Below are positions 1-6,999 of a stretch of 64,000 bases of DNA, in pieces (position 1 is the first letter of the stretch; each line of letters opens with the position of its first letter). The position numbers and the translations under genes are program-made. The notes below the pieces were generated by a model. That model saw nothing but the letters and a program-made list of their open reading frames with translations, was not told the DNA's origin and searched no databases. The stretch is from Gp1-AA122 sp036378535. Lineage in GTDB: Bacteria; Acidobacteriota; Terriglobia; Terriglobales; Acidobacteriaceae. The stretch lies in assembly GCA_036378535.1 (NCBI GenBank), contig DASUWH010000059.1, positions 121,408-185,407 of the forward strand. Direction: 5' to 3'.

Positions 1-195
1 GTGTATTGGATATCAAACGGCGCCCTCGAAGCACCGTGCTCGAAATCCCACATCAGGGGAGCGGTGTTCAGGTAGGAAATGGCGGAAATTCGAAGTCGGC
101 GACTCATAATCAGGCAGCGGAAACCCGTAATTCTAACAAACCTGTGTGTCCCTCGACCTTGACACCCTCGGGTGCCGCTGTCACATTCCGGTCAT
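1..195. other. Window edge, no gene recognised
   Basis: The stretch before dprA holds no open frame that resembles a known family. A 71-codon frame crosses it, but its composition is not protein-like and it runs into dprA. A CTCATAA string near position 108 recalls a tRNA-Met anticodon loop, but no flanking stems can be paired. The dprA promoter may lie here; no clear -35/-10 pair was found. Confidence 0.5.
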
Positions 196-1377
196 ATGCG
201 GCAAAGCACGGCCGTGGCTAAACCAGCGCAACAACTTACTGACGATCGTGCGACGTTGCTCTGGCTTGCCTTGGCTCTTACCCCCGGACTGGGCGCAACC
301 CGGACGCGCCGGATCGTCGAACATTTCGGCGGTATCGAAGCCCTTTTCCAGGCATCTCTCACCGAACTGGAAGCTACCGGAATCCAGGCAGTGTCCGCAC
401 AGTCCTTGGCAACCGGGAAGTCCTTCGAACTGGCGCAGGAAGAATGTCTACGCGCGGCATCTGCGGGCGCTCAAGTAATTGCACTGGATAATTCCGCTTT
501 CCCCCAGCGATTACGCCAAATCTATGATCCCCCGGTAGTGCTTTATGTGCGGGGGGACAAGGAGTTGCTGACGGAGCCGGGCATTGCCGTGGTGGGCACA
601 CGTCACCCGACTCCATACGGCACGGGGATGGCTGAGCGTCTGGCCGGGGACTTGGCCCGGCAGGGGCTCTGCATTATCAGCGGTTTAGCTCGCGGCGTCG
701 ATAGCGCCGCCCACCGCGGGGCATTGGCGGCCCAGGGCAAGACCATCGCTGTATTTGGCACCAGCGTAGATGTCGTTTACCCGAAGGAGAACAACCGGCT
801 GGCGGACCAGATTCTAAACAGCGGCGGGGCCTTGATCTCCGAGTTTCCCATAGGGACGTTCGCCGCTCCTCAGAATTTTCCTATTCGCAACCGCATCATC
901 AGCGGTCTTTCCGTAGGGGTCCTGGTGGTGGAAGCCGCCGAGTATAGCGGGACGAGGGTAACTGCCCGGTGCGCTTTGGAGCAGAATCGGGATGTTTTCG
1001 CGGTTCCCGGTAATGTGACGAACAAGAATTCCTGGGGTCCTAACACCTTAATTAAGCAAGGCGCCAAGCTGGTTGCGACCTGGGAGGATGTCTGGGAAGA
1101 GCTACCGACGGATTTGCGGCTGTCGCTGGCGCCCTCCGTGAATGAATCGCAACCTGCCGCGACGGCATCTCTTTTTGGGGAAGACACGGAACTCGGACCT
1201 CACGAGAAAAGGATTTTCGCCCTCCTGAAGGCTGACGAGGCCCTTCACATCGACGAGATCGTGGAACGGCTGGAGCCGGAAGTCTCGTCTTCTGAGATAT
1301 TTGCCGCCCTCTTCGAGCTGGAGCTAGCCGGCAAGGTCAAACAACTGCCGGGGAAGAATTTTGTAAGAAGCTTTTAG
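196..1377 (+). CDS. dprA: DNA-processing protein DprA
   Basis: DprA (Smf) binds single-stranded DNA entering by transformation and loads RecA. The 393-residue product shows an N-terminal helix-hairpin-helix-like segment, then the Rossmann-like core with VVGTRHPTPYG near residue 130 and SGLARGVDSAAHRG near residue 160. It ends with a winged-helix C-terminal domain of about 60 residues. The ATG at 196 is preferred; an in-frame GTG at 172 would add 8 residues. Neither has a strong Shine-Dalgarno site. The stop codon TAG is also the first three bases of the inverted heptamer array that follows. dprA-topA adjacency is common in bacteria, so the small gene between them here looks inserted. Confidence 0.95.
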   Translation: MRQSTAVAKPAQQLTDDRATLLWLALALTPGLGATRTRRIVEHFGGIEALFQASLTELEATGIQAVSAQSLATGKSFELAQEECLRAASAGAQVIALDNSAFPQRLRQIYDPPVVLYVRGDKELLTEPGIAVVGTRHPTPYGTGMAERLAGDLARQGLCIISGLARGVDSAAHRGALAAQGKTIAVFGTSVDVVYPKENNRLADQILNSGGALISEFPIGTFAAPQNFPIRNRIISGLSVGVLVVEAAEYSGTRVTARCALEQNRDVFAVPGNVTNKNSWGPNTLIKQGAKLVATWEDVWEELPTDLRLSLAPSVNESQPAATASLFGEDTELGPHEKRIFALLKADEALHIDEIVERLEPEVSSSEIFAALFELELAGKVKQLPGKNFVRSF

Positions 1378-1402
1378 CTGCTAGCTACTAGCTTCTAGCA
1401 AC
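1375..1402. repeat. Left heptamer array (TAGCNNC x4)
   Basis: Four consecutive 7-bp units fit TAGCNNC: TAGCTGC, TAGCTAC, TAGCTTC and TAGCAAC. The first three bases are the dprA stop codon. The array is the inverted counterpart of the one at 1829-1856; allowing one more flanking base, the arms match at about 24 of 28 positions. Together they bracket the four-helix-bundle gene. Confidence 0.9.
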
Positions 1403-1438
1403 CATGAAAAATGCATGGGGTGAAGATCGAGAGTTTCT

Positions 1439-1843
1439 GTGAAGGATTTGAAGGATCTAAAGGTCTGGATGAAGGCGCATCATCTCGCGGTGGAGGTGTA
1501 CCGCGCGACACGAAGCTTCCCGCGGGAAGAACTGTACGGCTTGACGAGTCAACTCCGTCGTTCGGCGACTTCCATTGGCGCGAACGTAGCAGAAGGATGC
1601 GGCAGGAGATCGGACGGTGAGTTTACGCGCTTTTTGCAAATTGCACGCGGATCAGCAAGTGAATTGGAATTCGAGCTGCTGTTGGCCCGGGATTTGGGTT
1701 TCATCGCAGGCCCGTTCTACGATGGGCTGGAAAAGGAAGTAGTGGAAGTCGAGCGCATGCTTACGGCACTTGTGCAGCGAATTCAGCCGCTTAGCCGTGA
1801 AAAGAGGACCGCTGCGGGCCGGCAGTTGGTTGCTAGCAGCTAG
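1439..1843 (+). CDS. Four-helix-bundle protein (23S rRNA IVS-protein family)
   Basis: A 134-residue protein of the family first seen inside intervening sequences of some bacterial 23S rRNA genes (S23/IVP, TIGR02436-like). Family hallmarks visible are the N-terminal DLKVWMKAHHLAVEVYRATRSFP helix (positions 4-26 approximately), the turn SLRRSA/SIGANVAEG (here QLRRSATSIGANVAEG), and FLQIARGSASELE. Family members form homopentameric bundles; no biochemical function is established. The start is a GTG with only a weak GAGAG upstream. The last codons and the stop lie inside the right-hand repeat arm, so the C-terminal LVASS is encoded by repeat DNA. The gene splits the usual dprA-topA pair and is bracketed by inverted heptamer arrays, which suggests a mobile cassette. 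Confidence 0.85.
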   Translation: MKDLKDLKVWMKAHHLAVEVYRATRSFPREELYGLTSQLRRSATSIGANVAEGCGRRSDGEFTRFLQIARGSASELEFELLLARDLGFIAGPFYDGLEKEVVEVERMLTALVQRIQPLSREKRTAAGRQLVASS

Positions 1844-1856
1844 CAGCCAGTAGCTA
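1829..1856. repeat. Right heptamer array (GNNGCTA x4)
   Basis: Four 7-bp units: GTTGCTA, GCAGCTA, GCAGCCA and GTAGCTA. This is the inverted counterpart of the array at 1375-1402. It contains the stop codon (1841-1843) of the four-helix-bundle gene. The third unit departs from the GNNGCTA pattern by one base. Confidence 0.9.
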
Positions 1857-1933
1857 GACGCTTCTCTCGAAACTTGTTGTCCTGCTGCAATTCGTGCTAG
1901 CTTCGAAGCCAAATACAGACTACAGGGGAAACA

Positions 1934-4399
1934 TTGTCCAAAGGTTTAGTCATCGTTGAATCGCCGGCTAAGGCGAAAACCATCCAGAAATATCTGGGCA
2001 AGGGATACACCGTCGAGGCCTCGCTCGGCCACGTCAAGGATCTACCCAAGAGCACGCTGGGTGTGGATATCGACAAGGATTTCGATACCGAATATATCGT
2101 CATTCCGGGTAAGGAAAAGGTCCTCGTCAAGCTGAAGAAGCTGGCGCAGTCTGCCGAGTCGATCTATCTTGCGCCTGACCCGGATCGCGAGGGCGAGGCT
2201 ATCGCCGCACATCTGGCCGAAGAACTGGGGGACGGCTCCAAGAAGAAAAAGAAGAAGAGCGACAACGGCCTGCGCATCCAGCGTGTAACCTTCAACGAAA
2301 TCACGCAGCGCGCCGTGCGTGCCGCTTTCGAGCATCCTCGCCAGATCGACCGCAACCTGGTGGACGCACAGCAGGCCCGCCGCGTTCTCGACCGCTTAGT
2401 CGGATACCAGGTTTCTCCTTTGTTATGGGACAAGGTACGTCGCGGCCTCTCCGCCGGGCGAGTTCAAACCGTAGCTCTGCGCCTGATCGTGGAGCGCGAG
2501 CGCGAAATCAAGGCCTTCGAGCCGAAAGAATACTGGACCATGGACGCGAACCTGGCCGCTGCAAAACCGCCGGCCTTTGACGCGCGTTTCGTGGGCAAGG
2601 GCGAAGAGAAGATCGAAATCGGCAATGGCGAGGATGCGGAGAAAATTCGCGCGGCGCTGGAGAAGGCCGACTGGCGGGTGCGCACGGTCGACAAAAAGGA
2701 GCGCCGCCGCAATGCCACCGCTCCCTTCACGACCAGCAAGCTGCAGCAGGATTCGTCGCGCAAGCTCCGCTTCAGCGTGAAGCGCACCATGATGATCGCG
2801 CAGCGCCTGTATGAAGGAATCGAATTGGGCGAGGAAGGCCTGGTCGGCCTCATTACTTATATGCGTACCGATTCGACCCGCGTCTCCAATGAAGCGCTGA
2901 CGGAAGTCCGGGAATATATCGGAAAAGAATACGGCACAGAGTTTCTGCCAGAAGCACCGAACACCTACAAGGAAAAGAAAGAAGCGCAGGCTGCCCATGA
3001 GGCGATCCGCCCGACTTCGGCTTTGCGCCATCCCGACCAGATCAAGCAGTACTTAAAAGAAGATGAGTACAAGGTTTACAAGCTCATCTGGCAGCGGTTC
3101 GTGGCCTCGCAGATGAATCCTGCTGTGTTCGATCAGACGACCGTCGACATTGATGCCAAATCCGGCAACGAGACCTTCTGGTTCCGTGTGACCGGATCGG
3201 TGCTGAAGTTTGAAGGCTTCCTGAAAGTTTACGAGGAGTCGAAAGAGGGGAAGGACGAGGAAGACGAGGAACTCAAGCACAAGCTTCCGGCGCTGGAGGT
3301 TGGCCAGAAGCTTACTCTGAAAGCGCTCAAGCCCGAGCAGCATTTCACGGAGCCGCCTCCGCGTTACAACGAAGCTTCGCTGGTGAAGGAACTGGAAGAG
3401 CGCGGTATTGGGAGGCCGTCGACTTACTCGGCCATCCTGAGCACCATCCAGGAACGGCAGTACGTGCAGAAATTGGGTGGCAAGTTCTCGCCTACCGAAA
3501 TTGGGCTGGTGGTAACCGATCTGCTGGTCGAAAATTTCCGCGACATCTTCGATGTGCAGTACACCGCCCGCCTGGAAGAAGAACTGGACGAAATCGAAGA
3601 AGGCAAAGAGAAGTGGACCGACGCGCTGGCTGAGTTCTACAAGCGTTTCGCCAAGGACCTCAAATACGCCGAGAAGCACATGGAAAACATCAAGCGTATG
3701 GAGAAGCCGACGGACGAAAAGTGCGAGCGCTGCGGTTCACCACTGGTGATCAAGTGGGGCAAGCACGGTTCCTTCTACGCTTGCAGCTCTTACGACAAAG
3801 ACGATCCCAACAGCTGCACCTTCACCAAAGAAAATCCCATCAACCTGCCCGACCTCGACTCTGCCGATATGCAGGAGACTACGCAGGAGGAATACTGCGA
3901 GAACTGCGGCCGGGTCATGGTGCTGAAGCGCGGGCGCTTTGGCCAGTTCATGGCGTGCACCGGATATCCGGATTGCAAAACAACTCGCCGGCTGGATCAA
4001 GGGAAGAAAGTTCCCGATATTCCATTGGACGAAATCTGCCCCAAGTGCGGGCGCAACATGGTCATTCGCCATGGGCGCTACGGCGAGTTTACTTCCTGCA
4101 GCGGCTACCCGGACTGCAAGTACGTGAAGCAGAACTTCATTGGCGTGAAATGCCCGGATTGCAAGGACGGCGACCTGGTCGAGAAACGCGCGCGCCGCAA
4201 GGGGAATACATTCTACGGTTGCTCCAATTATCCGAAGTGCAAGTTCACCTCGGCCAATAAACCGATCGCGGAGAAGTGCCCGACCTGTGGCAACGAATAC
4301 CTGGTCGAGAAGACGCTGAAAGCTGGCCCGGTGATCGCCTGTCCGAACAAGGAGTGCGACTACGAGCGGCCGGTGGAAGCCGTCGAAACCATCGGGTAA
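1934..4399 (+). CDS. topA: DNA topoisomerase I
   Basis: Type IA topoisomerase that relaxes negative supercoils through a covalent 5'-phosphotyrosine. The 821 residues begin with the Toprim domain (Glu9 in VIVESPAKAK; Asp82, Asp84 and Glu86 in DPDREGEA). The catalytic Tyr309 lies in ITYMRTDSTR. The C-terminal part carries five Cys-rich zinc-ribbon-like units starting CERC, CENC, CPKC, CPDC and CPTC, more than the three of E. coli. The start is TTG, placed 5-6 bases after AGGGGAAA. The stop codon falls inside the octamer array of the next repeat element. An insert of lysines (KKKKKK) follows the Toprim acidic motif. Confidence 0.97.
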   Translation: MSKGLVIVESPAKAKTIQKYLGKGYTVEASLGHVKDLPKSTLGVDIDKDFDTEYIVIPGKEKVLVKLKKLAQSAESIYLAPDPDREGEAIAAHLAEELGDGSKKKKKKSDNGLRIQRVTFNEITQRAVRAAFEHPRQIDRNLVDAQQARRVLDRLVGYQVSPLLWDKVRRGLSAGRVQTVALRLIVEREREIKAFEPKEYWTMDANLAAAKPPAFDARFVGKGEEKIEIGNGEDAEKIRAALEKADWRVRTVDKKERRRNATAPFTTSKLQQDSSRKLRFSVKRTMMIAQRLYEGIELGEEGLVGLITYMRTDSTRVSNEALTEVREYIGKEYGTEFLPEAPNTYKEKKEAQAAHEAIRPTSALRHPDQIKQYLKEDEYKVYKLIWQRFVASQMNPAVFDQTTVDIDAKSGNETFWFRVTGSVLKFEGFLKVYEESKEGKDEEDEELKHKLPALEVGQKLTLKALKPEQHFTEPPPRYNEASLVKELEERGIGRPSTYSAILSTIQERQYVQKLGGKFSPTEIGLVVTDLLVENFRDIFDVQYTARLEEELDEIEEGKEKWTDALAEFYKRFAKDLKYAEKHMENIKRMEKPTDEKCERCGSPLVIKWGKHGSFYACSSYDKDDPNSCTFTKENPINLPDLDSADMQETTQEEYCENCGRVMVLKRGRFGQFMACTGYPDCKTTRRLDQGKKVPDIPLDEICPKCGRNMVIRHGRYGEFTSCSGYPDCKYVKQNFIGVKCPDCKDGDLVEKRARRKGNTFYGCSNYPKCKFTSANKPIAEKCPTCGNEYLVEKTLKAGPVIACPNKECDYERPVEAVETIG

Positions 4400-4547
4400 T
4401 TTGGTAATTGTGTAATTTGGTAATTGAGTAATTTAAGAATCGCCCAAATGGCGCGCCGCATCTACTTACGCGGCTGCGCTCGGGATGACAGAAATGAACT
4501 TAATCAGAGCTTCCCTAAATTACAAAATTACCAAATTACACAATTGC
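4396..4547. repeat. Octamer-armed inverted element after topA
   Basis: The left arm (4396-4435) is five octamers of the form GTAATTNN: GTAATTTG, GTAATTGT, GTAATTTG, GTAATTGA and GTAATTTA. The right arm (4516-4547) is four octamers in inverted form: TAAATTAC, AAAATTAC, CAAATTAC and ACAATTGC. The core of about 80 bp has no gene but contains TCGGGATGACAG (4480-4491), which recurs inverted near 5146. The topA stop codon TAA lies in the first unit, and the next gene's GAGGAG ribosome site starts just after the right arm. It looks like a small non-coding insertion of MITE type. Confidence 0.85.
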
Positions 4548-4565
4548 AAAATCGAGGAGAACTGA

Positions 4566-5045
4566 ATGTCGACGACCCAAGCTACCGCTACTGATGCTGA
4601 ACTGATCCTCAAACTCTACGATCTGCGCCGCGAGGCGGAAATGCGCAAAGCCCGTAATTGGTGGTTGGTCACCTTCTGGCCCGAGAGTGTGGAAGACTTT
4701 ACCAAGGTTGCGATGGCGCTGGGTACCCAGGAAAACAACTGGCTTCGCCAGGTTGGGGGCTATTGGGAAATGGCTGCGTCGCTGGTTCTGCACGGCGCCT
4801 TGAATGAGGACCTGTTCATGGAGACTTCCTTTTCCGGCGAGATGTTCTTCATCTACACCAAGGTGCGTCCATTTCTCGCGGAACTTCGAGAGAAAATGAA
4901 TAGTCCGACCATGATGGGTAATGTCGAGAAGCTGATTAACCGCAGCGAAAAAAGCCGAAACACGCAGAAACTCTTCGAAGAGCGCATCGCCGCCCGCCGC
5001 AAGGCCATGAAAGAGGAGAAATCCAAAAAGGAAGCTGCCGCTTAG
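4566..5045 (+). CDS. Conserved-looking protein of unknown function
   Basis: A 159-residue soluble protein that I do not assign to a family. The N-terminal two thirds is rich in Trp and Phe (NWWLVTFWPESVEDF around residues 31-45) and predicted helical. The last 40 residues are highly charged and Lys/Arg-rich, likely a coiled coil or nucleic-acid-contacting tail. There is no signal peptide or membrane segment. A good GAGGAG site lies 6-7 bases before the ATG. It follows topA in the same direction but is separated from it by the repeat element, and a hairpin terminator follows it. Confidence 0.75.
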   Translation: MSTTQATATDAELILKLYDLRREAEMRKARNWWLVTFWPESVEDFTKVAMALGTQENNWLRQVGGYWEMAASLVLHGALNEDLFMETSFSGEMFFIYTKVRPFLAELREKMNSPTMMGNVEKLINRSEKSRNTQKLFEERIAARRKAMKEEKSKKEAAA

Positions 5046-5071
5046 TCAAGCCCAGACTCGAGAGGTGAGTG

Positions 5072-5106
5072 CGCCGGCATGTGACCATGCCGGCGTTTCT
5101 GCTTTC
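5072..5106 (+). terminator. Rho-independent terminator
   Basis: A perfect 10-bp stem CGCCGGCATG (5072-5081) pairs with CATGCCGGCG (5086-5095) around a TGAC loop, followed by TTTCTGCTTTC. It ends the unit of the 159-residue protein, 26 bases after its stop. Confidence 0.85.
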
Positions 5107-5133
5107 AGCTATGGGGTTCATCCGGATGTCGGT

Positions 5134-5191
5134 CGCAAGTTCACCCTGTCATCCCGACCGAGCGCGCCAGCGCGAGCGGAGGGACCTTGCG
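5134..5191. repeat. Short intergenic repeat with CTGTCATCCCGA
   Basis: A GC-rich stretch between two convergent genes, bounded by the inverted pair CGCAAG (5134-5139) and CTTGCG (5186-5191). It contains CTGTCATCCCGA (5146-5157), whose reverse complement occurs in the core of the element after topA. Such motifs are typical of dispersed intergenic repeats; no coding potential is evident. Confidence 0.6.
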
Positions 5192-5215
5192 TTTGGTCTT
5201 TTTACGACGAAGGCT

Positions 5216-6064
5216 TCAGGAAATATATTCCCGAATGTACTCGTCCCGGGTGTGCGCCAATTCCTGCGCGTCGCCATCGAAAATCGGCTTGCCGTCGCGG
5301 AGAATCAGAAAACTTAATGGCACCTCGCCCCGTTGGCCGCGAGGCAGAAGCTTCATCTTATTCTCGCGCTGATCGAAATAGTGGGTGGCCATCACGAATG
5401 CATCCTGCAATCGATGCGTGACCAGCAGGGAACTGGTCTTATAAACGTCCCGTTGTTTGATGATGAGTTCGACGATAGTGGTGGAAGTGACGGGGTCCAA
5501 GCCGCCCGTCGGCGAGTCATAGAGCAGCACTTCCGGCCTGGTAATGATGGCTCGCGCAATGGCTACTCGGCGGCGCATTCCGCCCGATAGTTCCGCGGGA
5601 AACATATCGAGCGTGTGCTCCAGTTCAACGAATCGCAGCACCTCACGGATGCGCTCCTCGATCTCGGAATCCGGCGTGCCGCCTTCCTCATACAAGCGAA
5701 AACCGACATTTTCCCGGACTGTGAGCGAATCAAAGAGGGCGCTCTCCTGGAAGACAATGCCGACGCGTCGCCGCAGCTCAAAGAGCTCTTCTTCTTTGAG
5801 GGCGGTGACTTCCTCTCCCAAGGTGTAGATGCGGCCGCTGTCGGGACGTATCAAGCCGATGGCGAGTTTCAAGATCGTACTCTTTCCCGATCCGGCAACT
5901 CCGAAAATGGCCTTTGTTTCTCCTCGCGGGAGCTGAAACGAGATGCCGTTCAGCACCCGGTTTTCTTCAAAGGCGATGGACACATTCTCGAAGACGACGG
6001 CTTCCCGCGCCGGCGGCCTCTCAGCGACCGCCGATCTTTCAACGAGAGTGGGAGGCGCGCTCAT
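5216..6064 (-). CDS. mlaF: MlaF-like ABC transporter ATPase
   Basis: ATP-binding subunit of an MlaFE/Ttg2-type phospholipid transporter that moves lipids between the inner and outer membrane. In 282 residues the Walker A is GVAGSGKST (55-63), the Q loop is in VFQESALFD, the signature is LSGGMRRR (from 159), and the Walker B region is VLLYDSPTGGLD (179-190). The Walker B aspartate is followed by Ser184 where most ABC ATPases have the catalytic Glu. The partner permease is 16 bases upstream, so the two form an operon. The substrate-binding MCE protein (MlaD) is not in this window. Confidence 0.9.
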   Translation of the reverse strand: MSAPPTLVERSAVAERPPAREAVVFENVSIAFEENRVLNGISFQLPRGETKAIFGVAGSGKSTILKLAIGLIRPDSGRIYTLGEEVTALKEEELFELRRRVGIVFQESALFDSLTVRENVGFRLYEEGGTPDSEIEERIREVLRFVELEHTLDMFPAELSGGMRRRVAIARAIITRPEVLLYDSPTGGLDPVTSTTIVELIIKQRDVYKTSSLLVTHRLQDAFVMATHYFDQRENKMKLLPRGQRGEVPLSFLILRDGKPIFDGDAQELAHTRDEYIREYIS

Positions 6065-6080
6065 GGGGAACAGTGTAGGG

Positions 6081-6860
6081 TCACGATCCCAGAATCATCA
6101 TCAACAAGCGAGTGACAAACACATCCACGGCGATAATCAGGATCATCGCTGCTACCACTGCCTCGGTCGTTGATCGTCCCACGCCCTGGGTTCCACCTTT
6201 GGTAGATAGTCCGTAGTAGCAGCCGATGGTAGCGATGATGAAACCGAAAACCAGCGGCTTAGTGAGCCCCATGAATACGTCGGAGTACTCCAGGGCTTGC
6301 CAGGCATTGCTCCAATACTGGCGCGAGTCCAACCCCATCACAATCGTAGAGACAACCCAGCCTCCGATCAAACCGAGAAAATCCCCGAGGATGGTCAGAA
6401 AGAACATCATGATCACAGTCGAGATGACACGCGGGGTGACCAGTTTCTTTGTGGGATCGGTCCCCAGAGCCCGCATGGCGTCGATCTGCTCGGTCACCAC
6501 CATGGAACCCAGTTCGCTGGCCATGCCGGAAGCATTGCGTCCCGCGACCACCAGTCCCGCCAGCACCGGTCCAAGCTCGCGAACAATGCCGATCGAAACC
6601 AATTGTCCAATCAGGGTAAGGGCTCCAAAACGTCCCAGGGTAGTCGCACTGTTGAGAGCCAGAGCAGCGCCGGTGAAGAAGCAGGCAGCCAGTACGATGG
6701 GCAGAGAGCCAACGCCGATCATATCGGCTTGCTGCATGGTGTCGGCCAGGTATCGGGGTGCACGAAACAGATTGGCAACCGAACGCGCCGCCAACAGGAC
6801 GTAGTCCTGCACCGACTGCACCTTTTGTTTCGCGTATTCCCCAGGTGAGATCAGTTCCAT
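6081..6860 (-). CDS. mlaE: MlaE-type ABC transporter permease
   Basis: A 259-residue inner-membrane permease of the MlaE/YrbE family. The family signature is clear: several hydrophobic helices, then IVRELGPVLAGLVVAGR near residue 95 and the conserved SELGSMVVTEQIDAMRALG. It pairs with the ATPase encoded just downstream. A membrane-associated N-terminal segment of about 45 residues precedes the first transmembrane helix. It is on the same strand as the downstream-lying regulator pair, but 139 bases separate it from them. Confidence 0.93.
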   Translation of the reverse strand: MELISPGEYAKQKVQSVQDYVLLAARSVANLFRAPRYLADTMQQADMIGVGSLPIVLAACFFTGAALALNSATTLGRFGALTLIGQLVSIGIVRELGPVLAGLVVAGRNASGMASELGSMVVTEQIDAMRALGTDPTKKLVTPRVISTVIMMFFLTILGDFLGLIGGWVVSTIVMGLDSRQYWSNAWQALEYSDVFMGLTKPLVFGFIIATIGCYYGLSTKGGTQGVGRSTTEAVVAAMILIIAVDVFVTRLLMMILGS

Positions 6861-6999
6861 GCAAAGCCCGGACAGCGGATGTCCGGGTCACTTCGCAATA
6901 TAGCAGAGGTCAAGACCAGCCTCTAGACACGCTCTGGATTCGTGTGCAATTCGAGATCAACCCTTTGGAACGAGGATGCCGGGTTCTGACGGCAGCGGC

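Noticed and set aside
80..170. Possible tRNA (anticodon-loop-like CTCATAA)
   Set aside because: No complementary acceptor, D or T stems could be paired around it.
2423..3031. 202-codon open frame on the minus strand
   Set aside because: Antisense to topA across its catalytic core; shadow frame.
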